A stretch of DNA of 64,000 nt from Dryomyza anilis. Taxonomy: Eukaryota; Arthropoda; Insecta; Diptera; Dryomyzidae. The notes under the pieces are model-generated. The model had not been told where the DNA came from and made no database searches. It worked only from the letters and a program-made list of their open reading frames with translations. Position 1 is the stretch's first letter, and each line of letters opens with the position of its first letter. Shown piece after piece: positions 21,421 through 32,654 of the stretch. Location of the stretch: the NCBI GenBank assembly GCA_951804985.1, contig OX638130.1, forward strand, positions 105,350,040 through 105,414,039, written 5' to 3'. The position numbers and the translations under genes were made by a program.

Positions 21421-21500
21421 GGAAGTCATAAATAATCCAACGAATTATCTATGTTTTTTGGGAAGTCATAAATAATCCAACGAATTATCTATGTTTTTTG
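21421..21500 (+). repeat. Perfect 40-bp tandem duplication
   Basis: The 40-bp unit beginning GGAAGTCATAAATAATCC and ending ATGTTTTTTG occurs twice without a mismatch (21421-21460, 21461-21500). The perfect identity indicates a recent event. Confidence 0.9.
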
Positions 21501-22534
21501 GGCTGATTTTTTTTTTAAGACAATTGAATTGTAGAAAATAATTACAACGTAGAAATTATTTTCCCGCGTAACATATTAGTTTGAGAGGCATTATTATTAT
21601 TTTGAATATAAAACTATTTCACTAACAATTATTAACATACACATTTTGACACATATTTCAGGTATTTTCAAACTTTCTGAATAATGGTTCGATGCTTCGA
21701 TAAAAACATTTTGTATTCTGTGCACTACTACAGTACTGTTCAAAATGTAAAAGTGGCCGGCCGCTAGTAAAAGAATGCAAAAGTGAAAAGTGATTTAAAT
21801 TGTGTAAAAATTTATAATTTATTTAGTACAATAACAGTTAAATGTTTTGTGATTAATTTAGACAATTCCTAAAGAACATATTCCGTACACTTATAAGTGC
21901 AACGCCGAACAAGTGCATGCCGTTCTTGATTGCGAAAAAAAAGATTGAAACTTCTCGAAAGAACACCGAGCGACATGCGACATGAAAATAGTGAAATATT
22001 TACAACAATCATAAATGGAATTTATACGCAGTCAGGAGTTAAGGACATGATTACAATGTATAAGATCTGCGGCAAGGCTAATGAATGTAAGTGTTTATTT
22101 TTCTGTTGTTATATATTCTGAAATTTATATGTCTAAACTGTACACGGCATACAAGTGGGAGCATATGATCAATATGTTACCGTAACTTTTCCTGATTTTT
22201 GCTGTTGTATACTTTGCATACCTTTTATAAATAGATTTTGTTCATATTCCTGTTTGTTATTATCCGCCTCTGCGGCTTCTCCTTCAGGGAATATTCAAAT
22301 TGTTCATTCGTTTTTAAAACAAAGAAGGTTTGGAAAAGGTTTGGAAAAGCATATTTTACCTTCCGTATACCGGCCGGACACAGATGAAATTACGATTACA
22401 GAAAAACAAAAGCACAAAGATCAATAAAATTTAGATATGTTAGACAAGACCTTCAAAATTTAGAGATCTCAAAACTATTTTAAAGTTTATTTTTCATATC
22501 ATTCACAATCGTCATCCGTTATTATATGTTGTAT
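21501..22534. other. Gene-poor stretch
   Basis: No gene recognised. The stretch 21960-22090 reads M-R-H-E-N-S-E-I-F-T-T-I-I-N-G-I-Y on the plus strand and ends at a plausible donor (AATGTAAGTG). On the minus strand 22180-22290 is open and acidic/Gln-rich. Either could be the remains of an exon, but no family could be named. Confidence 0.35.
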
Positions 22535-22840
22535 ATCGATTTTTGGAACCGGAATCTGAATCGTTATTAAAAATGTGTGTATTCGGAATCGGAACCCTAA
22601 CACATTATTTTTTTTGGTTGGAACCGGAATCGGAACTTTTATCAACATTTTAAAATGCTTGGAACCAGATCCGGAACCGATATTTTAGTCCCTGTCAGGG
22701 ACCGCAAAAAACTGGAATCGAAACAGTTATTAAAAATGTGTGAAACTGGAATCGGAACCCATTTAATATTGTTGGTTGAAATCGGAACCGCTATTTTAAA
22801 AATCTTGAAACAACGGGAACCGGAACCGATACTTTAAAAG
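22535..22840 (+). repeat. Degenerate GGAACCGGAATCGGAAC repeat tract
   Basis: At least eight versions of GGAACCGGAATC/GGAATCGGAACC are spread over 300 bp, with a longer shared unit (ATCG-A-CGTTATTAAAAATGTGTG) at about 22557 and 22714. Non-coding; probably a decayed minisatellite or transposon-internal repeat. Confidence 0.65.
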
Positions 22841-23200
22841 GTTTTATTTCCTGGACACATATTTAGAAGAAATCTAAATTCTTGATTAGAGTATCCTTGA
22901 GTCGATTAAGCAATGACCGTATGTCTGTTGAAATTACGATTACACAAACACATCGAAAGAGCTAGGTTTAATGAAACGTAAAATTTAAATTTCTTGATAT
23001 TTCGATCACTTTATTGTTACTTCAGAATTAGTTTGGTCCATACTAGAGATGGGCATGGGTGTGTTTTTTGACTCACGTTAAATCACGTGTTTTTTGCATA
23101 AAAAATACTTATTTCATTTGTAAACCTGGACAGAATATAGGGGTGTTGGTGAGATTGGTCGAGTGGTCGTGGCAACTCCAATACAACCACCATCTTTAAA
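22841..23200. repeat. Fragment of the dispersed TATACCC-type repeat and flank
   Basis: 22887-22990 contains TTGAGTCGATTAAGCAATG and GTCTGTTGAAATTACGATTAC, a degenerate version of the internal part of the repeat at 40630-41223. The rest shows nothing recognisable. Confidence 0.5.
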
Positions 23201-24513
23201 ACGCAATAATGATGTAATAATGTTAGCGATTTTAATAAAATATATCTCATTTTTTAAAGGAGATGGAAATTTGAAAGACCTTCGATGTGCTGTTCATATA
23301 GAAAGGTAAAACTTGCATCGAAGAATATATCTCCGGTGAAGAATTCGTGTAAAATAGTGGAGGAGAATTGTCTCTGGGAAGAATTATCTCTGGAAAATAA
23401 TTATAAATAACAGAATAGTCCGGGTTATAATTTCCCAGGGATGAATTGACTTTGAGAAAAACAATTTTCAAAGCGGTAGTTTTTTTTGGTTACTACATTT
23501 ATAACTCGAATAAAACGTAAAAATAACTCGTATTAAAAAATTAAATTTCAAACATTTAACCTGTTTTCACGTTTATTTGAAATTGAAAATAAACTTTTTA
23601 CGAAGATGAGAAAATCAAAAAAAAAATAAATGCATTCCACGTTCATTTTCATGAATGGTCGTACGAAACCAAACAAACAATTATTGACATGATCCAACAA
23701 AAATTGACTAGTCCATACTAAGTTCGGTCGGTTTGCAGGGGTTAAATCAGTGGACAAAATTTTTGGCAGCATCGAAGCAGCTTAGAAACATATTTCAAAC
23801 AGACAAAGGCGTAGTTTGTATCATAAGCTATCTGTTTTCTGCCAGTTCCCAAAATATGGCATGAATCTGCCATTCAAATTCAGTTTTTAATACAAACTTT
23901 GCCTTTGCCAGCTTGAAATATTTCGAAAAAAAAATGTTTCTAAACTGCCTCGATCGATCCTTCCTCGATCCTTCTGACATTTTTCAGGAATTTTTTCGGC
24001 ATCTTTCCGGCAACTAGAGAAATAAATGAAAGTTTGTGGGAAGTGTATGGCAGCCCCAGACACAATTTTTGACAGGGTCGAAGCAGTTTTGAAACATTTT
24101 TTGACATATTTCAAACAGACAATTTTATGGAATTTTTCCGACATATTTTGGAAAGGGGACAAAAAAAAAAAACAGACAGCTTGTGATGCTTTTATTTCGT
24201 CTCGATCAAAGGCCCTTATTTAAATTTCAAGGAAATTTATTTCAAGACAATATCACGTACAATCTTGGGCTAATTTGTGTTAGTTTGTTAAATAAAAAAA
24301 AGATTTGATAAGAGCTATCGAAAAAGGATAAGGTAATTGGAAAGAAGATAATATGTCATATGAAACGAATTCCCAACTCCATTTACTAATTCTCAGGAGA
24401 CAATATATGTACAGCATATGAAACTGGAATTTACGTGAGATTTACTAAATACGGCTAAACACGAATGTTGACATTTTACTTAATACCTTAAGAGATCATT
24501 TATTTTCTAGTGT
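23201..24513. repeat. Relics of a foldback element family
   Basis: 23760-23975 and 24060-24135 contain the words CGAAGCAG-TTAGAAACAT, CAAACAGACAAAGGC and GGCATGAATCTGCC in direct and inverted order. These are the building blocks of the foldback element at 43820-44075. The remaining sequence is non-coding and AT-rich. Confidence 0.55.
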
Positions 24514-24520
24514 ATGTATC

Positions 24521-24826
24521 CGCGGTAGCTCAGTGGTTAGTGCGTTGGACTGCGAGCCGAAAGGTCCCCGGTTCAAGCCTGGACTGGGGCTAACAACATC
24601 TTTTAATAGAAACATTTTTCTATACCGCGCTACCTCTCGGCAGTAAATGGCAAACCTACGAGAGTAAAAATTGCCTATGAAAAGCTCATAGGCCCGCCGT
24701 TCGGATTCGGCAATAAACTGTAGGTCCCACCACTTTGAGTACAAATATAACACGCATAGCTCAAAATGGTGAGAGAGCTCGGCCCAAGTTCTTACAGAGC
24801 TGTAGTGCCAAACTATTATTATTATT
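24521..24826 (+). mobile_element. tRNA-derived SINE (family A), full-length
   Basis: Head CGCGGTAGCTCAGTGG with B box GGTTCAAGCC, family body, and (ATT)n tail. Target duplication ATGTATC at 24514-24520 and 24827-24833. Slightly rearranged in the CTCATAGG block compared with 9951-10258. Confidence 0.88.
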
Positions 24827-25130
24827 ATGTATCGGGTATTATTTTAATATCTATGTTATTGATTTGTTCGAAGCAATGCTAAATTTTCATTTTTCTATTT
24901 TGTGACATATTCAAATTTATCATAAATAAAAAAAAAAAAAAAATCATTTAATTTTGATAACAATATTTTATTTTATAATATTTACAACTAATTATGAGTT
25001 TTGCAAAAAAATGAAAGCCATTTCGAACATGTTGATACTATTGTCGTTGACAATAATCAGTTCGATGACATGGTATTCTTTGGTATTTGCGTAGTTTATA
25101 CTGTGTCCTAGGTGTAACTGATGATTTGGT

Positions 25131-25780
25131 TTACCAGCCAGCAGACGACCAACCACCAGAAGTCCAACCACCAGCATTATAAACGCCAGCATAACCACCA
25201 ACATCCTCTTTAATCACTTTAATGATTTTGACATCCTCAACATGATCGTGATGATGATCGTAATGATGTTCGTGATGATGGTCATGATGATGATGATCAT
25301 TGAAACCGCCATCCTCTTGAATAATTTTGATAATTTTCACGTCACCACCATGTCCATGACCATAACCATGATCATGGTGATGTTCATCATGGTGCGCATA
25401 ACCATGATCGACATGTCCATAACCACCGGAGGAATAATCGGCACCACCTGCGCTCAGAAGCTTAATCACTTTAACCTCTTCAACGCCGTGTCCATGTCCA
25501 GCATCGTATCCAAAGCCACCAGTATGATGTTCATAACCACCGCTATGTTGGTGATCATCGCTGATAACTTTGACTACGGTATGACCGCCACCGCTGGAAC
25601 TGGCATGGCTGCCGACACCATAATTGTAGCCACCGCCGTAAACGGCATCGATGCCACCCAAAAATCCGGCATTCGCAGCAGCGCACAACGCAAATAAACA
25701 AATGAATACCTTTAAAATTAAAAAAAAAATTAAATCTGGAATTGGGAAAACACATTTTGTTGAAAAACCTTTACCTTCAT
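25131..25780 (-). CDS. Secreted Gly/His-rich protein with VKIIKVI cassettes (G1)
   Basis: Exons 25775-25780 (ATGAAG) and 25131-25709, giving 194 aa. The signal peptide MKVFICLFALCAAANA is followed by FLGG. Four hydrophobic/basic cassettes are spaced 35-45 residues apart: VVKVIS (~47), VKVIKLLS (~81), DVKIIKII (~125) and DVKIIKVI (~161). They lie within Gly/His/Tyr linkers. A very His-rich stretch (~140-158, DHHH/HHEHH pattern) could bind metal (inference). The C-terminus is G-G-W-S-S-A-G-W. TATAAAAG lies about 100 bp upstream (25883-25890), and a minus-strand poly(A) signal is at 24967-24972. Probably an extracellular structural protein; the exact role is unknown. It is the only cassette gene on the minus strand. 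Confidence 0.85.
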
Positions 25781-25882
25781 TTTTTGAAAACTGTATTTGG
25801 AATTTGATAAAATTATTGCAGTGTGGATGCTGCTGTTTTGAATAAAATGCAATGTCTGATAGTGTCAACAATAAATTCAAAG

Positions 25883-25890
25883 CTTTTATA
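25883..25890 (-). promoter_or_regulatory. TATA box of the Gly/His-rich gene G1
   Basis: TATAAAAG read on the minus strand, 103 bp before the ATG, which leaves room for a ~70-nt 5' UTR. Confidence 0.65.
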
Positions 25891-25899
25891 TGCTTAAAT

Positions 25900-27514
25900 T
25901 TTGTTTGGGATGTTGCCCATATTATTGTTGCTAATTAATGGCCCATAAAGCTAATTTAATTTGTTGCAATAGTTAAACTAGTTCATCTTTTATTTTTATT
26001 GCAAATATGATGTAAATCCAAAACAAATTTGCGACAAATTTACATAGATCAAAGATCGACCTTATAAGAAATAACAAATAAAGTAGTGGTTGCTATTAAA
26101 TAACATCAAAGAAAGTGATTTATATGTTAACCACAAACTATATATTTAAAATTTGGATAAACCACAAAAGACAAAACTTGTTTTAATTTAATGATTCAGC
26201 AAAATATCTTATTGCAATTCTATAAAGTTATGTAAATGTAAAAAAGAAGCCTTCAAGCAACTTACGACTCGCACAATAAGTTGTTTAGCTTTGATGCATA
26301 CTATGGAAGACCGGGGTGAAGTAGACACTTTTTGGGAATTTCTTAATTCGAACCACTACAAAAGTTTGTGGCTGAAGTCAAAAACGAATAATGTGCAGTT
26401 GGAAATATTGATTAATTACTATACAAATATAATCCCATAGGCTTTAAAGATCAGCATTAATTACTTTTCAAGAGACAAATGCAAATGTGATACAAACTCA
26501 AAGCGGTTTCTTGAAAATAGGCTGAGATAATGGCGTCAACCCATGTAGAAAAAAACAATTGGCGCTCTAGCTTCTTCTAGGCTTGCACCTAGAATGCATA
26601 ACTCTGTTCTGAACATAATACCCAGACATAGCTGAAGACTGGATAGGCATTGGAGTAATATAAAGGATCGAGTCTAGGCAACAAGTTGTGGTTGAAGACT
26701 GGAACTTAGTCTGCCAGTTCTAGCGGAGTCTTGGACGAAGATATACAACGAAGCTTTGCTATTTTGGGTCTTCCTTCCTTCAAGTTGTGGTTTAAGACTG
26801 ATCCTTCTGAACTGGTAGAACTGGCAGTTCTGTCAAAGTGTGTAATTTAATTACACACTTCCGAATGCATGTATGGTAATTTCGTATTATTTTTTAATTA
26901 CATTCAAACATATTAAAACAAATATTTTCTATCCGTGCGGCCGTCGTAAAGCTTGGAATACTCTGACTCGGCTGTCTTCCCCTACTTCTAAAAATGAGCA
27001 CATATAAAATTATAAAAATAAACTTTTAAATTGCTACCTTAACTCAATGTAACCAACTTTTGAAATATATTGCATTGCTGTCGAGAGGAAGCAATATTAG
27101 TTTTTTAAATCTGTGGAATACTTGGAAAGCGAGCAAATTTTACTTTTACTTCTTGCTTTTAAGATTTGCAATACTTTTAATGAGCAAGAATTGATATTTT
27201 TTATATTTTTCGCTCGTTGCTCTTAAAAAAATGACCTTTGCTTTGCATATTTGTAAAAAAGCTTTCTTTACTCTTTCAGAGTTATTCATCATTTTCTTTT
27301 CGCACATAATTTTTTTTTCTTTTGGACGTCTGATTTGATTTAATATTTTGTTGGATTCGATGAAACTGTACTCAAACATTTGGATGCAGTTTACGACTTA
27401 AATTACAACAAATCGTAATTTTGCTCTTGAGGACAGAAATGCTTATGGAATATTAGAACAAAATCCAAAACATAGAAAAGAGACAAAACAAAAAATATTT
27501 GAATTATAAAAACA
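25900..27514. other. Intergenic, transposon fragments
   Basis: No gene. At 26305 GGAAGACCGGGGTGAAGT resembles the terminal repeat of the element at 32655-33490. Two direct repeats with CAAGTTGTGGTT-AAGACTG lie at about 26682 and 26777. 26845-26937 (ending TTCTATCCGTG) is a lone copy of the right end of the TA-flanked element seen at 61702-63195. Confidence 0.5.
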
Positions 27515-27912
27515 TTTGAAAAGCAAATAGGAAGAGCTTTAGAATCAAAACAGCATTAAACAGCAAAGAGCGGAATTTGGAATCGACACGATATTTAAAC
27601 AGGAATTAGCCAGAATTTTTAAATTGAAGCAGCACTTATAAAGCAAGTATGCGACAGTTTTAGAATCGAGACAGCATTTAAGCTGCAAAAAACGAAACTA
27701 TTTGAAAAGCAAAGAGCGTTAGCTTGGACTACGAAACACCATTTAAAAAGCAGAAAGCGTGAGATTCAGATTTGTGACGGCATTTAAACAGGAGCAAAAG
27801 TTAAACTATTTGATTAGCAGCAGCAGCATTTCAAAAGTAAAAAGTGAGAGTTTGAGCATCAATGCAGCATTTAAAAAGTAATGAGCGAGAGTTTTTGCAT
27901 TGCTCGAGAGCA
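27515..27912 (+). repeat. Degenerate ~55-bp tandem repeat
   Basis: About seven diverged units of the type CAGCATTTAAAAAGCAAAGAGCG followed by AGAGTTT-GAATCGA. Units share ACAGCATTTAAA and GAGCGAGAGTTT words. No coding potential. Confidence 0.65.
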
Positions 27913-28126
27913 GTTTAAACCCTGGAAATTATCACAATAATTTTTCTGTGCTAATTTAACTTAGTTTAAACTGTTCCACATATTTAAAACGCCATAGTTC
28001 CTTAAGAAAACGCCCGAATGTGTTTCAATTTTCCAGATAGATAAACAATTATTAATTAATTAATTTTACATTTTAAATATTTGTGATATGTAGACGTAAT
28101 TACATCTATTACATGTAGACGTAATA

Positions 28127-28662
28127 CACACAGAAAAATCCTCTTTTGGCATGAGGTCAATTGAACCAACGTTTCAGTGTTGCAACCGAAATACATTTGT
28201 TGTAACCTCATGTCATTAAAATGAACGTACCAACTGCTCATTCGGTTGCCTTAACCTCATAATTGTATATTTCATTCTGCCAACATTGAAATTCGTCAAT
28301 TTGTGACGGCAATTGAGTAGGTTGTTGTAACAACAATATAAGGGTCAAATGGCAACCTCATGTTTATCAATAGTTCCGTTGCCAGATTTTTGACAACTAT
28401 TATGGAAACGTCAAAAATTTTTACAAGTCGAAAAAACTAGGAAATACATTTATTAAGTAACATTGTGAAATAAATACACAAAAATAACAATTGAATTCAA
28501 TACAAATTGTTGTGAAATATAAAATAAATAAAAAAAGGTTGCCACAATCTCATAGGTGGTTGCCACAACCGAAATAAGAGGTACTTTATCAGTTGTTGCC
28601 GTAACCGAATGATTCGGTAGGGCAATTTAGTTGGTTGCCGCAACAAAGCAGTTTTCAGTGTG
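28127..28662. mobile_element. MITE with CACACAGAAAA / TTTTCAGTGTG ends
   Basis: Imperfect terminal repeats enclose 536 bp rich in GTTGCCACAACC-like words in both orientations (28195-28640), so it could fold on itself. TA precedes the left end. The internal words resemble parts of 55101-55930. Confidence 0.6.
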
Positions 28663-30793
28663 TTCGTTTAATTTGAAAATGTGACTGAAAAATTGAACCA
28701 AAGTATGAGAAACTTATCCTAGGTGCGTGCTCTACACTAAGAAAACCATAAAATATTACAGACCTAAACAGCATTTTACTTGCAACTTACTCACTTCAAA
28801 TATTTTACACTTTTGTGATATATAGAAAATATTGAATAGTTTTGCTGCAAATGCATTAATAACTGTCATTGCTTCGTGTAGTTGGTTGGACCATCTATTT
28901 TGTTCACTCTTAAAAGGCAATATATATTTATTTGAAAGTATAATCGTGAATTGCTCTACTTTAGGCAGTTCATGATGTCAAATTATATGAATTTCAGTTT
29001 ATATTTCTGTATTTTATCAATTTCAGACTTAGAATCACATCTACATATTAAATATCAATATGACTAATATATATTTTTTAAAGTTCCGTTAAAAGATTTA
29101 TTGAAAAATATTAATATAATGTCCTATAATCCTTTTTTGTGGTTACTTGAAAGGTTTTTAAACTTTTTTTTGTGGTGGCCCAACCTAGAAATCTTTGTAG
29201 CACTTCAGAAAGTAGGTTGTATTTTTTCATATATTTATGAAAAATCTTTTACAATATTTTCTATAAGAGATAGTCCACAAAACATGCAAAACCGAACAAA
29301 CTAAAATACAAAACTATGTCCAACCTATTCACCTTTCCCCTATAATATATAAATGCTTAGTTTTTAAAATAGTCTTCTGGGTTGTAAGCTCTACACTTAC
29401 ATATCAAATAGTTAATAATTTCAACGGAAAATAAGTTATTGTTATTTTTAAATAAAAGATAAATAAAAAATAGTTAAATATATATAATTATTTGTTACAC
29501 TGAAACCATTTTTTTAATACATATATTTTTGTAAATTTAAATTTTATTGCTAAACGTGCAATGGCTTTATGCTTCACGGTCGAAGTCTTTGGTACCGAAA
29601 TAATTCCCCAAAAATAAAAACAAAAATCCATAATCTGTAAGTTTATGTTACTTCCTTATGTGCATCTCAAACGACGATCAATCAGTATTTTTACAGCATA
29701 GACAAGCGATTCGATTCAACATTGTTGTAAACAAGTCTTCAGCATGTTTTCAAATTTTGATAGCTTATTACAAGATTTGTTATTAGCAACGAAATAGTGT
29801 CTAATCACAAGACATGTGCAGCAGAAATCGCAGCGACACAGCATCCAACTCCTTTTGCCTGTCAAAATGCTCGACAACCACAGCGGATGCGCGCATGTGA
29901 TTAATTAAGAAATTTTCAACACTGATATGGATTAATTATTACATCACGATTGTGCTAGTTTATTGACGATAATTTTTATTTTATTTTTATTATATTGTAT
30001 GCTTTAGGGGGCTCTTGAGCAGCGCTAATGATGAAGGTTACGATATTGCTTTGCAGATGGCGATGTGTTGTTGGTGGTAAAGGTGTGGTGAAGTGTGACA
30101 GTTAAAGATTATCTAACATTTGCCACATTCAAATCTCTCACAAGTTGACCGACCTGCAATAAAGCCAAAAGTAGTTGCAATAAAACCAAAATAGCAAAAA
30201 AAAAAAAATATAAAAACAAAATTTAATAGAAAATGTTTACACGAAATTCAAAGTAGACAGCGTATGGCTGGCTAACTCCCGTACTATGGTCGTGATTGAA
30301 ATGTTTAATATTTAAAAAGAGTTATTTAGTTTTTGTAAACTGGAAATTATACTAAACATTTCCTTTAAATAGGAATCAGTTTTTCAATGCTCAAATTAGA
30401 TGTTTAAGCTAATTTGAACTGAGTTTAGTTAATCGTCCCTTTAAATAAAACGACTTTTAACATTGTTACCAAGGTTTTAAATCACCCTGCTTGTTAAAGA
30501 GAAGACTTGAACAAATGCAACAACCCGAGTAGAACTTATTGTTGAGCTAAGATCTAATTATTTATTCTTTTTTCTTTTCAAATTACGGCTAGACCAACAT
30601 AATCTGGTGAAGCTTAATAGAATTCATTTTTTTTCAGGGAATTCTATACTTTTTTTGTTGAGGAATTCAATATTTGAACGGATCCAGCTGATTTTCGAAA
30701 TTCTTTGGTATCTCTTTGAGAATTATAATGTATGAAGACAACTGGTAAAACTACACAATTAGGGAATTGGTTGAAAATTATCCTAATTGGGTA
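28663..30793. other. Long AT-rich intergenic stretch
   Basis: No gene, RNA or clear mobile element seen. Only short open frames without family resemblance. Confidence 0.4.
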
Positions 30794-32285
30794 CACGGAT
30801 AGAAAAGATTTGTTTGAATATGTTTGAATGTAATTAAAAAGTAATACGTATTTCGTAATCAAATCTAAATACAACGTATATTCGCAACGCTCGTCTTAAT
30901 TCGATAATTTATCGACTGAGGAAGTTGGCAACGTTGTGCAGCATCTTTTGCCATCGTTTGATATTGATGTTTAAAAACAAACAATAAAGAAATTGGATTT
31001 AAATAATTGTATTCTTGCAACATTCTTCTTGTATACGAAGTTGGCACTCGTTGAGCAGAATTTTCTACCTACGTCTCTTATGAAGTCGGTTGAAGTATGT
31101 ATAGGGTCATTTTAAAAATCCTAATGTTTGAAAACAAACAAAAAATGAATTCAAATGTAAATAAAGGTATTCTTGCAGCTCTCTTCTTGTATACAAAGTT
31201 GACAGTCGGTGATCGGCATTTTCTGCGTCTTTTGTTGTTCGTTGAGAAAACGTGTTCGTATAGGTAATAATTTTGTCATTTGTAAATCAATTAAATATAC
31301 CAATTGTGTTACAAAAAGTACAAATAGTAACAAAGTATAATATATAAATTAATAGTGCAGTATATAATTTCAAAAACTAATGTGAAAAAAAAACAAATAA
31401 AAATCAGTGTTTCGATTTTCCAACAGAATTCGGCATTATTTATTTATGCATTTAAAAATTTGTAATTATTATAAATTCCCACTGTGCATATTTAAAGATT
31501 TTTAATAAAAATTAATAAGAAAACTGCATTTTATTTTCAGGATTTCTTTCCAAAAATATTTAAATATGTTTCTATGCAAACTTACTACTTTTTGAACTGA
31601 AACAACTGACATATTTTACTGGAAACATATTTATATTCAGGTCGTTCAAAATCCTGTTTTGTTTTGAACATATTTATGTTTCGGTTCAAATATTTTTTTT
31701 ATTTGGATGTAGTAATTATTATATGTCCATTAGAACATACTCGATTTTAAGGGGCAACATTAAAATGTTTCCGGGATATTATAATGTAAGTCACAGCTCA
31801 TTACAACACTGTTTAAGTCTCAATACAACCCTGTTAACAAATGATTTATCAGTCAATTATATATTATGTTTACATAAAATTCCAAACATAAAGGGTTTTT
31901 CAATAAGAGCGCTACAAAAGTTTTTTTTTCAGGGTTTTTCAACAGGGACGCTATAAAAGTAGAGACAGGGACAGCAAACGACGCCATATTTCTTGCCGCT
32001 CTTTTGACATTTCTCTTCAGTAAGGTTTGCCATTTCATGATGGAAAGATATACGAGCCAACAACGAGTCTAAATTATTAAAATTTACTACCGAAATTCGA
32101 ATTCGTATATCTTTCCATCATGAAATGGCAAATCTTACTGAAAAGAAATTTCAAAAGAACGGCAAGAAATATGGCGTCGTTTGCTGTCCCTGTAGCTCTA
32201 CTTTTATAGCGTCCCTGTTGAAAAACCCTTTACATGTTAATGCCTGCAAAATTATGTTTGGGAGAGCCCTTTTTTTTGCAGCGTG
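30794..32285 (-). mobile_element. TA-flanked DNA transposon, copy 1 (reverse)
   Basis: Ends CACGGATAGAAAAGA (left) and TTTTGCAGCGTG (right), flanked by TA (30792-30793, 32286-32287). It is the reverse of 61702-63195. It contains two or three tandem units with ACGAAGTTGGCA and CTTGTATAC words near the left end, and a nested MITE at 31891-32230. No transposase reading frame is recognised, so it is non-autonomous. Confidence 0.8.
31891..32230. mobile_element. Nested long-hairpin MITE, copy 1
   Basis: Terminal AAGGGTTTTTCAA on both sides in inverted orientation, TA duplication (31889-31890, 32231-32232). Inverted repeats of about 150 bp include ACGACGCCATATTTCTTG and CATGATGGAAAGATATACGA. The other copy of the host element (near 61755) reads CATGTATGTTTGG without it, which proves the insertion. 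Left end: a second AGGGTTTTTCAAC tip lies about 45 bp inside. Confidence 0.88.
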
Positions 32286-32654
32286 TATAGAATGGCTTTA
32301 GAAACAACTTCCAAATTTGTCTTTCAAGTGGATTTTTATAACACCCAATAATGTATGTTGAATGTTGAGCCGTTTTTAGCAGGTGATGAGTAGTCTAAAA
32401 TTAGTTGCTGTAGAATTGAATGAAAATACAGATCTTCGTTCGGTCTTAAGGCCCAACTAAATTTCGCTTAAGCAAGCGTACAAAAATATCATATGAAACA
32501 ATATTATAAAATTCCGTACTGAATGAGCCACTCAGATAGCTCGTTGCTTAAGTAAATTAACAGTTTCATTAAGTTTTGACATTCCCATTATTTTACTTAG
32601 GCGCAATAAAGTTTCAACTTTGAGCTCTTCTCAATATATGATAAAAAAACTGTA
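32286..32654. other. Short intergenic stretch
   Basis: Nothing recognisable. Confidence 0.4.

Noticed and set aside
25242..25697. Met/Ile-rich open frame on the plus strand
   Set aside because: It is the antisense shadow of the Gly/His-rich gene at 25131-25780; His and Gly codons read backwards give Met, Val and Thr.
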